64,000 nt of DNA from an uncultured Dialister sp. (GCA_900543165.1 UQQQ01000003.1:1-64000), one strand, 5' to 3'. Shown: positions 21,571-29,599, counted from the first letter of the stretch. Translations and numbers: made by a program. Notes: generated from the letters alone by a model not told the origin.

Positions 21571-21912
21571 TCACTTGTCGTAAATGACGAGTCCCATGAA
21601 GACGAGGTCTTCGTCACCGATGTTTTCGATGCCGTGGCGGTCGCCGTTTTTGCAGAAGGCGGCATCGCCCGGTTTCATTTCATAGGTGGTGTCGTTGTCG
21701 GTGTAGAGGCCTTTGCCGGAGAGGATGTAGTAGATCTCACCGTCGCCTTTGTGCTGGTGGATGCCCATGGAGCAGCCTTTTTCGAGGGTGGCTTTCACGT
21801 AGAGGCGGCACTTGTCTTTCAAAATGTCCGGCCCTGCGATGGGTTCCAGAATGAGGTGGCCTTTGCCGCCGTTGGCGTGTTCGATGATTTTCTTTTCGAT
21901 TTTTTCGATCAT
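21571..21912 (-). CDS. Small single-domain cupin protein
   Basis: A 113-residue protein consisting of one cupin_2 barrel. Both family motifs are visible: motif 1 GIHQHKGDGEIYYILSGKG (two His and the Glu as likely metal ligands) and motif 2 GDAAFCKNGDRHGIEN (third His). The start at 21912 (MIEKIEKK) has AAAGGAG 9 nt upstream; the longer upstream reading is repeat-encoded. Single-domain cupins of this type bind a divalent metal and have diverse, often unknown substrates. It is monocistronic, with repeat islands on both sides. Confidence 0.8.
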   Translation of the reverse strand: MIEKIEKKIIEHANGGKGHLILEPIAGPDILKDKCRLYVKATLEKGCSMGIHQHKGDGEIYYILSGKGLYTDNDTTYEMKPGDAAFCKNGDRHGIENIGDEDLVFMGLVIYDK

Positions 21913-22226
21913 GATAGATGCTCCTTTGGTAATGACTGTTGGTTGAAAGTTGTTGATTCGGGGCAAGCTCGTGGGGTGTGCCGCCCTTTGATTACGTGCG
22001 AAAGAGGGTGGGAAAATGCGTCTCAAGTCGACGATTTACGAAAGCACCCGAGCACCGCTGACGCGGTCCCCCTTCCCCGATGGGGAAGGCTAAGAGGAGC
22101 GACGCTTCGCGTCGATTTTTTATAAAGGGCGATGCCCGAAAGTGGGATTCAAGTCACTAGCCCCTAGCTACTAATCCCTAACCACTAATCCCCAGTCCCC
22201 AGTCCCTAGTCCCTAGTCACTAGTCA
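21913..22226. repeat. Repeat island with a long heptamer array
   Basis: M6 (21960-22000), M7 (22041-22142) and M1 (about 22155-22241). The last heptamers run into the coding end of lonB. Confidence 0.78.
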
Positions 22227-24143
22227 CTAGTCACTAGTCACTAAACTCCACACTTCCTGTATATTCGATACGGGATGAATTTCGATCCCCGCTGTCCCTT
22301 TGTCGATGTCGCTCTTGTTTTTCTCAGGGAGAATCATGGCCTTCATGCCGGCTTGGCGGGCGCCGAAGGCTTTCTCGTGGATGCCGCCGACGGGTTTCAC
22401 TTCGCCGGAGAGGGCGATCTCGCCGGTGATGGCGATGTCCTGATGGAGCGGCTTCTTTTCGATGGCCGAGAGGATGGCGCAGGTGATGGCGCAGCCGGCG
22501 GATGGGCCGTCAATATTTCCTCCGCCGATGACGTTGATGTGCAGGTCGTAGTCGGAGAGGCGCTTGTCGGTCAGCTGGCGGACGACGGCGGCCGAGGCGC
22601 TGACGGAGTCCTTCGCCATGGAGCCGGCGGTGTCATTGAAGCGTAGGCTCCCCTTGCCGGGTTCAGCGGCAGGGAAGGCGGCGGCTTCGATTTCTATCGT
22701 GCTGCCCCAAGAGCCGATGACGCCAAGGCCGTAGATGTGTCCGATCTTCGGCGTATCCGATGCTTCTTTTCGGAGGCAGGGGCTGAGGCGGCTCGTCTGC
22801 GCGGTGCGCTCCATGATGGCTTTGGTGATGGTGACGCTCTCTGCCTTTCCTGATTCGTAAATGGCAAGGCCGTAGGCATCGGCGAGAAGGTTCACGGCTT
22901 TGCGGCCTTCCATGGTGTAGCGGCTGATGAGCTCGGGGACGCCGGCTTCGAGATGAGCGCCGAGTTTTATGGCGGCGCGTTTCACGATGGCGATGATGTG
23001 CGTGGGCTCTAAGGGAGCGAAGAAGATTTCGCCGCAGCGGGAGCGGATGGCGGGGTTGATTTCTTCGGGCGCTCTTGTCGTGGCACCGATCAGGATGAAA
23101 TCGGCGGGGGCGCCTTTTTCGAAGAGTTGTTTGATGTAGGCGGGGATCTGCGGGTCTTCTTCGTCATAGTAGGCAGAGTCGAAGTGGACGCGCTTGTCTT
23201 CGAGGACTTTCAGCAGCTTGTTCAGGAGGATGGGGTCCAGTTCACCGATCTCATCGATGAAGAGGATGCCGCCATGAGCGTCCGTGACAAGGCCGGGCTT
23301 CGGCTCCGGGATTCCTTCATCGGCGAGCTCCTGCCGCGCGCCCTGATACAGCGGGTCATGCACGGAGCCGATCAGGGGGTTCGTCATGTCGCGGCTGTCC
23401 CAGCGCAGTGTCGTGCCGTCGCACTCGATGAAGGGGGCGTCTTTTTGAAATACGGTGTAGGGCTTCTTCTTCGCCTCTTCGAGGACAAGGCGCGCTGCGG
23501 TGGTCTTGCCGACGCCGGGCGGGCCGTACAGCAGAAGGTGCTGCGGATAGGGCGAGGAAATGCGGGAGGCGAGCGCTTCCACGGCTTGGTCCTGTCCGAT
23601 GATTTCAGAAAGTGACTGCGGGCGGACGACCTGAAGGATCGTCGTGGTGAGGCTGACTTTTTCCATCGCGTCCAGCTTTTCCAGCTTGCGTTTGCTCTCG
23701 GCGGTCTCTGTGCTGCCTGTCTCCTCTTCGATGATTTCGCGGCGGACTTCTTCGACATACTCCTTGTGCCGCTCTTCGAGACGGTCTTCGATCTTTTTCT
23801 CGAGGGAGCGCTCGACGGCTTGGCGGGAGAGGATGTCGGCGACTTTATCCTCCAGCTTGTCCAAAATGGCGGGGATTTCTTCATCCGTCGGCTGGCGGTG
23901 GTAGTCGCGGCTCTCCAGAATGAGGCGCTCCATGCCGATGAGGCGGCTTCTGGGATTTTCGTCATGAATATATTTCACGGCATTGAATCGGCTCGCCTGC
24001 ACGATCAGCTGCTCGGGTCCCATCGCGGTGGCATAGATGCTGTAGATCGCATTCAGCTGGCGATTCAGCTCTTCATCCGAGAGGCTTTCCTCTCCGCCGA
24101 TCTGGTTTTTGATGCGGTTCAAAAGGTCTGTCACGTCTTCCAT
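22227..24143 (-). CDS. lonB: ATP-dependent protease LonB-like (AAA+ plus S16 protease)
   Basis: A 638-residue soluble AAA+ protease without the large Lon N-terminal substrate domain, as in the Firmicute LonB/LonC type. A helical N-terminal region (1-165) is followed by Walker A GPPGVGKTT (about 207-215), Walker B GILFIDEIGEL (about 293) and the S16 proteolytic domain. The catalytic Ser is in DGPSAGCAI (about S548) and the Lys in GIHEKAFGARQAG (about K591). I chose ATG 24143 over the upstream GTG because AAAGGAG is then at the best spacing. No sporulation genes are present, so a general quality-control role is likely. The last residues (LVTSD-stop) are encoded by intergenic heptamer repeats. 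Confidence 0.88.
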   Translation of the reverse strand: MEDVTDLLNRIKNQIGGEESLSDEELNRQLNAIYSIYATAMGPEQLIVQASRFNAVKYIHDENPRSRLIGMERLILESRDYHRQPTDEEIPAILDKLEDKVADILSRQAVERSLEKKIEDRLEERHKEYVEEVRREIIEEETGSTETAESKRKLEKLDAMEKVSLTTTILQVVRPQSLSEIIGQDQAVEALASRISSPYPQHLLLYGPPGVGKTTAARLVLEEAKKKPYTVFQKDAPFIECDGTTLRWDSRDMTNPLIGSVHDPLYQGARQELADEGIPEPKPGLVTDAHGGILFIDEIGELDPILLNKLLKVLEDKRVHFDSAYYDEEDPQIPAYIKQLFEKGAPADFILIGATTRAPEEINPAIRSRCGEIFFAPLEPTHIIAIVKRAAIKLGAHLEAGVPELISRYTMEGRKAVNLLADAYGLAIYESGKAESVTITKAIMERTAQTSRLSPCLRKEASDTPKIGHIYGLGVIGSWGSTIEIEAAAFPAAEPGKGSLRFNDTAGSMAKDSVSASAAVVRQLTDKRLSDYDLHINVIGGGNIDGPSAGCAITCAILSAIEKKPLHQDIAITGEIALSGEVKPVGGIHEKAFGARQAGMKAMILPEKNKSDIDKGTAGIEIHPVSNIQEVWSLVTSD

Positions 24144-24342
24144 CGGTGTCACTCCTTTCTTTATATCTATGATACCACAAATGGTGAGGGGGTGTCGGGG
24201 AGGCAGGGGTTCAACGGATTCAAAGGGTTCAGCAGGTTCAACGGGGAAGGTGGCGGCTTCGCCGCTATTTTATAATCGGCGCTTTGCGCCGCACCACAAC
24301 CCTGAACCCAACAACCTGAACCATGAACCCTTCTTTTTCTGT

Positions 24343-24348
24343 TATAAT
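24343..24348 (+). promoter_or_regulatory. Extended -10 element for the 93-residue protein
   Basis: TGTTATAAT ends at 24348, about 31 nt before the start codon. No clear -35 box is seen. Confidence 0.5.
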
Positions 24349-24378
24349 GAGAACAACGGTATCACGAAAGGAGCTCCC

Positions 24379-24660
24379 ATGACACAGCTGGAACGATTGA
24401 AGGACAAACTCATCACACTCACTGTCCGCCGCGGCTATCCTGCCGAGCTTGGCGCACTGATGGCAGCCGAGCTGGGCACGGAGAGTACCATCACGCGCAT
24501 GATCACTTACCTCACCCACGTCGCTCCGGAGCGCGCGGAGGATATGGTAGATGAAATGCTCGCGATCCAAAGTGACCGCAATTTCTGGGTGGATAAAAAG
24601 AAATCAGAATACTATCAGAAGCAGTACAATCAGATGCTCTGGGAGGAGAAGAACCGGTAG
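24379..24660 (+). CDS. Conserved small helical protein of unknown function
   Basis: A 93-residue protein with AAAGGAG 5 nt before the ATG. It has no signal peptide or membrane segment. The sequence is amphipathic and probably all helical, with a charged, Tyr/Lys-rich C-terminus (WVDKKKSEYYQKQYNQ). The N-terminal part (YPAELGALMAAELGTESTITRMITYL) resembles a short helical bundle. I do not recognise a named domain. The good ribosome binding site and extended -10 argue that it is a real gene. Confidence 0.75.
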   Translation: MTQLERLKDKLITLTVRRGYPAELGALMAAELGTESTITRMITYLTHVAPERAEDMVDEMLAIQSDRNFWVDKKKSEYYQKQYNQMLWEEKNR

Positions 24661-24968
24661 CAGGAGGGATGTGCATCGCCCGATGCCACATGCAGAAAAG
24701 ATGCTCGGGACATCCTTGTCTCTCTTTTAGGGGCTGTGAAATAACGATCATCTCATTTTCGCTTTCAATCTGCTGCGGGGACTTGCAGCTCTCATAAGAG
24801 TGACCGGGAAATCTTATCCCAGCTGTCTTTCATGCCATAGTCACCCTATCCGCCCCTTTCGGGCACCTTCCCCTAGAGGGGAAGGCTGCGATACGAGAAT
24901 ACCATCTTCTAAAAAAGGCGGCGAAGCCGCCACCTGAACCCTGAACCAAATGAAAGCAAAATAAAAAA
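24661..24968. repeat. Intergenic stretch with M3, M2 and M6 repeats
   Basis: A weak partial copy of the terminator arm (GGGGCTGTGAA, about 24730-24740), an inverted M3 (24836-24890), M2 GGCGGCGAAGCCGCC (24917-24931) and M6. No gene is visible. Confidence 0.65.
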
Positions 24969-25010
24969 GGGGGCTGTGAAGAAATGAGGATTCATTTCTT
25001 CACAGCCCCC
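24969..25010 (+). terminator. Second copy of the strong hairpin terminator
   Basis: Stem 24969-24987 / 24992-25010, identical to the hairpin at 67-106 except for one extra G-C pair, followed by T6. The preceding 50 nt (M2 plus CCCTGAACCAAATGAAAG) also match positions 2-60, so a unit of about 100 bp is duplicated. Confidence 0.8.
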
Positions 25011-25135
25011 TTTTTTATTTTCGAAGAGACGACAATATTTCCGCCCCATAAACACACTATATAGACAGAAGGGCAAGTGAGCCGGCCGGCGAGAGACCTT
25101 CGGAATGATTTTTCGTATAGAAAGGAAGAAATGCT

Positions 25136-25339
25136 ATGAAAAAACTGAATCTCGTTTTCAACACTTCCGGCAAAGCCATGACTGTCTCTCTGGCAGATCC
25201 CAAGGATGGTCTTACGCTGGATGAATGCAGAACCGCGGCGGAAAAGCTGCAGGTCGTCCTCTCTCCGTCCTCCGGGGAGACGGTGACCGGATTTGAGAAA
25301 GCGACCGTCGTCACCACCACCACCGAAGTAGTGGAATAA
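25136..25339 (+). CDS. DUF2922 family small protein
   Basis: A 67-residue protein with GAAAGGAAG upstream of the ATG. It begins KKLNLVFNTSGKAMTVSL and continues ADPKDGLT, the usual DUF2922 pattern of two beta strands, a helix (LDECRTAAEKLQ) and a final strand pair. The family is common in Firmicutes and has no known function. It is usually found beside a DUF1659 gene, as here, although about 380 bp of repeats separate the two. Confidence 0.82.
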   Translation: MKKLNLVFNTSGKAMTVSLADPKDGLTLDECRTAAEKLQVVLSPSSGETVTGFEKATVVTTTTEVVE

Positions 25340-25700
25340 AGGAAACCGGGGGAGCGGGTTCAGGGTTAGCCCCTCGGGGCGTGCTGCCCTTTGATTGGGG
25401 ATGAAAGCCTCGCTTGAATGAGGAATGAAGGTGGCGGCTTCGCCAGGATCCTTCGGCTCAGGTCGCAGCTGTTCTGGCATTCGTTATCTCACATACGATG
25501 TTTCTCGCCGCTCAGGATGACGAAACGGGGCGATGCCCGAAGGTGTTATTCAAGCTACAAGTCACTAGTCACTCGGCACCCCTGATCCCTAGCCACTAAT
25601 CCCTGGCTACTCATCCCTGCTTTCAAACTTCTCGCGGTAACGCCCGAACGCCCGAACCCATCAACCTTCCCTACTGTATGGCATGTAAATATTTGAAAAA
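25340..25700. repeat. Mosaic repeat island splitting the DUF2922/DUF1659 pair
   Basis: M6 (25355-25400), M2, an M4 variant ending CTCAGGATGACGAAACG (25440-25528), M1 (25555-25625) and another M6 remnant. Confidence 0.7.
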
Positions 25701-25721
25701 GGAAGAAAGGAAACCATTTCT

Positions 25722-25946
25722 ATGACTGCAAAAGCAAAAATGACTGATCTCGTACTTCAGGTTCGTGTAGAAAACGGAACCAAAGCAGACGGCAAGGCGG
25801 CCGTGAAAAATATCAACTTCAGCCAGCTGAAGCTGGATGCCACGGATCAGCAGCTCTTGGATGCCGGTCAGGCGGCAGCGGGGCTTCAGTCCCACGCCCT
25901 GCAGGGACTCCGCCGCGTCGTCACCAGCGAACTCGCCGATGAATAA
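25722..25946 (+). CDS. DUF1659 family small protein
   Basis: A 74-residue protein with AAGAAAGGAAACC upstream. It has the DUF1659 arrangement: beta strand (LVLQVRVENG), Gly/Lys turn, strand (KNINFSQLK), then helices around TDQQLLDAGQAAAGL and a final strand (GLRRVVTSELAD). The function is unknown. The partner DUF2922 gene lies upstream in the same orientation. A terminator follows at 25965. Confidence 0.82.
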   Translation: MTAKAKMTDLVLQVRVENGTKADGKAAVKNINFSQLKLDATDQQLLDAGQAAAGLQSHALQGLRRVVTSELADE

Positions 25947-25964
25947 GCGGCCGGCATAAGAGAA

Positions 25965-25993
25965 AGAGTCGTGAGAGATCACGGCTCTTTTTT
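25965..25993 (+). terminator. Terminator after the DUF1659 gene
   Basis: Stem AGAGTCGTGA / TCACGGCTCT with one G-U pair and a GAGA loop, then T6. Confidence 0.8.
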
Positions 25994-25996
25994 GCG

Positions 25997-26190
25997 TGGA
26001 ATTGGTGGTTGGCGACTAGTGACTAGGGATTTGAATACTACTTTCGGGCATCGCCCTATTTATACTCTGCGGCGCTTCCATGTTTTTATGCGCCGCACCA
26101 CCACTCCTCACTCCAACTACAGAGATCGCGAGGCTTTCAAATGTAATCAAAAGACGACCTGTCTCGCGGGCTAACCCTGAACCCCGTATC
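25997..26190. repeat. Repeat island
   Basis: M1 (26008-26035), M2 in the GCGGCGCTTCC form (26070-26105) and M6 (26145-26185). Confidence 0.65.
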
Positions 26191-26196
26191 TCTATG

Positions 26197-26202
26197 CTAT
26201 AA
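26197..26202 (+). promoter_or_regulatory. Extended -10 element for the lipoprotein/ATP-grasp operon
   Basis: TGCTATAAT, about 40 nt upstream of the lipoprotein start. No clear -35. Confidence 0.55.
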
Positions 26203-26241
26203 TAAAAAGAAATGATTGTACCCAAAGAAGGAGAATCCATC

Positions 26242-26757
26242 ATGATCCATATCAGTTCGAAGACCGCTGCGATCCTCGCGGCTTTTACGGCAGTCAGCGC
26301 GCCGCTCATGCTGGCGGGCTGCGGACAGGAGGCGCCGAAGGGGGAGGCGCTGACGGATGAGAATGGGCGCACGTACCATCTCATCAAGAATGAGGATGGC
26401 ACAGAGACGGCGAAGTACGACAATGGGGACGAGGTCACATTTCGCCGTGACGAGAATGATAACCTGAACTACGTTTCCGGGATGTCCTCGCTCCTTCCGA
26501 TGATGCTGATGAGCTACTTCCTCTTTCATGGCATCGGCGGCTATCAGGGGCATTATGACAGGGATACGGGCAATGTCTTAAATGACAAGCGTCCGGCGTA
26601 CACGCAGACCCAGCAGCCGGGTACGGCCGCCGGGTCAACGTCGGGAACGGCGGTGAAGCAGGGGCAGACGCCCTCGGGCAAGACTTCTGTCAGTGCGCCG
26701 GCCGGCGGAAAGACCGGCTTCGGTGGCGCGGGCGTGAGAAGCGGAGGTGCCTCCTGA
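26242..26757 (+). CDS. Putative lipoprotein paired with an ATP-grasp enzyme
   Basis: A 171-residue protein. The start at 26242 has AAGGAG 8 nt upstream and is followed by a lipoprotein signal peptide with lipobox LAGC (about residues 24-27). A beta-rich part follows (GRTYHLIKNEDGTETAKYD), then a hydrophobic stretch (LLPMMLMSYFLFHGIGGY) and a Gly/Ser/Thr-rich low-complexity tail ending GGAGVRSGGAS. Its stop codon overlaps the start of the next gene (TGATG), so the two are translationally coupled. The pairing resembles E. coli ygiB-ygiC, where a DUF1190 lipoprotein precedes a glutathionylspermidine synthase-like protein. Membership of DUF1190 itself is not certain. Confidence 0.75.
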   Translation: MIHISSKTAAILAAFTAVSAPLMLAGCGQEAPKGEALTDENGRTYHLIKNEDGTETAKYDNGDEVTFRRDENDNLNYVSGMSSLLPMMLMSYFLFHGIGGYQGHYDRDTGNVLNDKRPAYTQTQQPGTAAGSTSGTAVKQGQTPSGKTSVSAPAGGKTGFGGAGVRSGGAS

Positions 26758-28052
26758 TGGAAAAAACGTACATGGATGACATCGACCGGACGATATTTCC
26801 CTATGTCGAGTACCCGGGCTATCCCTTCCGCTATCCGACGCATCTGCCGCTCGTGATCGAGAAGAAACAGGCGGATCTTCTCCGGCGGGTGAGCGCGGCG
26901 CTCTATGCGATCTTCGCCAAGGCCGTCCGGCGTTTTCAGGCGCAGAGCGATGAATTTTTCGATGAGATGGAAATCCCGAAGAAGATGCGAAGATACCTTC
27001 ATGAAGGCAACGCGATGAAGGATCTTCCGAGCTGGCTCTCGCGTTTTGACTATGTGATGGATCAGTCGGGGCGGATTCAGATGGTGGAAATTAATGCGGA
27101 TACGCCATGCGCGGAGATCGAGGCCTACTATGCCAATGGCGTCGCGGCGCGGTATTTCTTCAAAGAGGATCCGAATGAAGGCGAGTGGGATCGTTTGCGA
27201 AACTGGATGAAGGATATTTTCCTTCGCTGCTCAAGCGGAAAGAGCCGCGAGGAGCTGCTCGCGCATCCGGTGCTCTTTTCGTGCTTCGATGACTACGTGG
27301 AGGACCTCGGGACGACGCGCTTCCTCATGCAGGCCATGCAGGATGCCATCGATCCCTCAATGAGAGGCGCCATCGTCTTTGAATCCTTCTACCATCTGGC
27401 GGTGATGGAAGACGGGAGCCTCGCGCTTCCTGACGGGCGGACAGTCTCCTTCCTCTATCGCATGCATCCGATGGAAATCCTCATCGAAGAGGCGGCGGAT
27501 CAGGATGCCTCCTCTCTGGGCGAGCTCCTGATGGATGGATACAAGGCGGGGAAATTCCATATGATGAATCCGCCGGAGTCGCTCATCATGCAGTCGAAGG
27601 GATTTCAGGCACTCATCTATGCGCTGATGGAGAAGAGCCCCTCCTTCTTCACGGAAAAGGAGAAGGAAATCATCCGCACCTACCTTCCAGAGAGCTATTT
27701 CCAGCGTGATTTCAGACTCGGGGATATGCCCGAAGACTCTCTATGGATCCGCAAGCCCATCTGGGGCCGCGAGGGACGCGGTATCGAGATCATCAATGGC
27801 CGCGGGGAGCGGATCTACCAGAAGAAAATCGACAGCGATGACTATGTGGTGGCGAGGGACAGCGATTCGAATCTCGTCCAGCGCTGTGTCCCGCAGCAGA
27901 AGATCATCACGAAGACGGATGTCGGCATCATGGAAGGCTATGTGACACTCTCTTGCTTCATGCTCGGCGACACCCCGTCCGCGCTCTATGCCCGCTTCAG
28001 CGATGAACGCATCGCAGGAAATGAAGCGTACTGGATACCGGTGCTGTATTAA
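26757..28052 (+). CDS. Glutathionylspermidine synthase-like ATP-grasp protein (YgiC/YjfC type)
   Basis: A 431-residue cytoplasmic protein of the GSP_synth ATP-grasp family. Signature pieces are FDYVMDQSGRIQMVEINADTPC (the acidic, metal-binding segment, about residues 98-120), SLWIRKPIWGREGRGIEI (ATP-binding loop, about 325-342) and the C-terminal LSCFMLGDTPSALYARFSD. E. coli glutathionylspermidine synthetase joins peptide to polyamine, but the short YgiC-like homologues lack the amidase domain and their substrate is unknown. The gene overlaps the lipoprotein gene by one base and probably acts on an envelope component with it. Its TAA stop is formed by the end of a MITE fragment. Confidence 0.85.
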   Translation: MEKTYMDDIDRTIFPYVEYPGYPFRYPTHLPLVIEKKQADLLRRVSAALYAIFAKAVRRFQAQSDEFFDEMEIPKKMRRYLHEGNAMKDLPSWLSRFDYVMDQSGRIQMVEINADTPCAEIEAYYANGVAARYFFKEDPNEGEWDRLRNWMKDIFLRCSSGKSREELLAHPVLFSCFDDYVEDLGTTRFLMQAMQDAIDPSMRGAIVFESFYHLAVMEDGSLALPDGRTVSFLYRMHPMEILIEEAADQDASSLGELLMDGYKAGKFHMMNPPESLIMQSKGFQALIYALMEKSPSFFTEKEKEIIRTYLPESYFQRDFRLGDMPEDSLWIRKPIWGREGRGIEIINGRGERIYQKKIDSDDYVVARDSDSNLVQRCVPQQKIITKTDVGIMEGYVTLSCFMLGDTPSALYARFSDERIAGNEAYWIPVLY

Positions 28053-28117
28053 GGAAACGCTGATTCAATCGCAGAATCAGCGTTTGCAAGAATTATATGC
28101 ATAGCTTTGTCATAGCC
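28052..28117 (+). mobile_element. Truncated MITE, left end (also a hairpin)
   Basis: This matches the first 65 or so bp of the complete elements at 50249 and 51803 (AGGAAACGCTGATT left inverted repeat, then CATAGCTTTGTCATA). The right part is lost and M3 follows directly. The flanking TA (28050-28051) fits the family target site. AAACGCTGATTC / GAATCAGCGTTT forms a hairpin that could terminate the upstream operon. Confidence 0.7.
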
Positions 28118-28435
28118 TTCCCCTCGAAGGGAAGGTGCCACGAAGGGGCGGATAGGGCATAGGCGGTATGAAAGAGGGTGGGAAAATGCGTCTCAAGTCG
28201 ATGATTTACGAAAGCACCCGAGCGCCGCTCTGCGGTTCCCCCTTCCCCATGCGGGGAAGGCTAAGAGGAGCGACGCTTCGCGTCGATTTTTATAAAGGGC
28301 GATGCCAGAAGCGGTATTTAGTCACTCCAGTCACTCGGTACTCCTCATCCCTAGCTACCAGTCCCCAGTCACTAGTCACTCGAGGCGCCTATTTCCCAGC
28401 CGCTCATCCCCTGAATCCGCTATTCCCTGTCAATT
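28118..28435. repeat. Mosaic repeat island
   Basis: M3 (28113-28165), M7 (28206-28315) and M1 heptamers (28318-28420). Confidence 0.72.
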
Positions 28436-28469
28436 CCACGTAAAATTTGCCGATTGCCATTGATTCTCA

Positions 28470-28498
28470 TTGACAGGGGAAGATTTTCTGACTATATT
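28470..28498 (+). promoter_or_regulatory. Sigma-A type promoter for the CorA-like gene
   Basis: TTGACA (28470-28475), 17-nt spacer, TATATT (28493-28498). The sequence ATTGATTCTCATTGACA overlapping the -35 vaguely resembles a Fur-box half-palindrome. The roughly 70-nt leader is too short for an M-box magnesium riboswitch. Confidence 0.7.
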
Positions 28499-28576
28499 TA
28501 GTAAGGATAGCTCGCAGCAGACCGCGGGAAGCAAAGATCGGTCACGAGTTACTTATGAAATAGAAAGGGGGCCGCC

Positions 28577-29527
28577 ATGATACAGGCATACAAACACAAT
28601 GAAAATCATGTTCTGTCCGCCGTTCCGCTCCAACAGCTGGAAAAAGGGTCCTGGATCAATGCCGCGGCACCGACATTGGAGGAACTGGTCAGGATCAATG
28701 AACTGACAGGCATTCCCGTTGATTCCCTCCAGACCGCCCTCGATAGAGAAGAACGCTCTCACGTCGAACTCGAAGACGACTATATCTTTGTCGTCGTGAA
28801 TACCCCGGTTGTCCTTGAGACGGATGCCTATGATGCCCTGCCGCTCGGCATCTTCATCACGCGCCAGTACTTCATCACCGTCTGTCTGGAACCGAACACA
28901 GTCATTCAGAAATTTCTGAATAACTCATTCACTTCTTTCCAGACGTACAAGAAGACGCGCTTCCTTTTCCAGATCCTTTCGCAAGCCTCTTCTTCCTTCC
29001 TGTATTTCCTGCAGCAGATCTACAAGCAGACCGATGTCATCGAGACGCAGGTCAGAAAGTCCTTGCAGAACAAGGAGCTCTTCCGCATGCTTGAGCTGCA
29101 GAAATCTCTGACGTACTTCAACTTCGCCCTGCATGCGAATGAAAACGTGATGGAGCGTCTGATGCGCCTTCGAAACAGCCCGCTGCACTCGCTCCTCAAA
29201 ATGTACGAAGAGGATGAGGACCTGCTGGAAGATGTCATCATCGAAAATAAGCAGGCACTCGAAATGGCGGAAATCTATACCAACATTCTGATGAGCATGA
29301 TGGACTCTTTCTCCTCCATCATCTCGAACCGCCTTTCGCAGATCATGAAATTCCTGACGTCCGTCACCATTATCCTGGCGATCCCGACTTTGATTTACAG
29401 TCTCTGGGGCATCAATGTCCCTGTCCCCTTCGAAGGGTCGCCCTTCGGCTTCGTTGGCGTTATCCTGATCGGTATCCTTTTGACCCTCGTCGTCACCTTC
29501 ATCCTGTGGCGTAAGGATATGCTCTGA
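28577..29527 (+). CDS. corA: CorA-family divalent cation transporter
   Basis: A 316-residue inner-membrane channel. It has a long cytoplasmic N-terminal domain (residues 1-250, mixed alpha/beta, then long helices around ELQKSLTYFNFALHANENVM) and two C-terminal membrane helices (about 255-275 and 288-310). CorA channels carry the signature YGMN after the first helix. Here the position reads SLWGINVPVPFEG, a conservative Met-to-Ile change that puts it in the divergent CorA branch, where Mg, Co, Ni or Zn specificity cannot be read from sequence. AAAGGGGG precedes the ATG. It has its own promoter and terminator, so it is a single-gene unit. Confidence 0.87.
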   Translation: MIQAYKHNENHVLSAVPLQQLEKGSWINAAAPTLEELVRINELTGIPVDSLQTALDREERSHVELEDDYIFVVVNTPVVLETDAYDALPLGIFITRQYFITVCLEPNTVIQKFLNNSFTSFQTYKKTRFLFQILSQASSSFLYFLQQIYKQTDVIETQVRKSLQNKELFRMLELQKSLTYFNFALHANENVMERLMRLRNSPLHSLLKMYEEDEDLLEDVIIENKQALEMAEIYTNILMSMMDSFSSIISNRLSQIMKFLTSVTIILAIPTLIYSLWGINVPVPFEGSPFGFVGVILIGILLTLVVTFILWRKDML

Positions 29528-29541
29528 ATCTAAAATATAAC

Positions 29542-29573
29542 AACCCCTCGGAGTAGACACTCCGGGGGTTTTT
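29542..29573 (+). terminator. Terminator after the CorA-like gene
   Basis: AACCCCTCGGAGT pairs with ACTCCGGGGGTT (one bulge), then T5. It lies 15 nt after the stop codon. Confidence 0.8.
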
Positions 29574-29599
29574 CTTGCGCGAAAATGGTATAATCGGGT

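Noticed and set aside
22145..22250. CRISPR-like direct repeats
   Set aside because: The units are 7 bases long with no unique spacers, and no cas genes are present. These are tandem heptamers.
19512..24143. larA, cupin and lonB as one operon
   Set aside because: All three are on the minus strand, but each has its own binding site and long repeat islands between, and larA has its own promoter and terminator.
28499..28576. M-box magnesium riboswitch before the CorA-like gene
   Set aside because: The leader is only about 70 nt and lacks the conserved M-box core.
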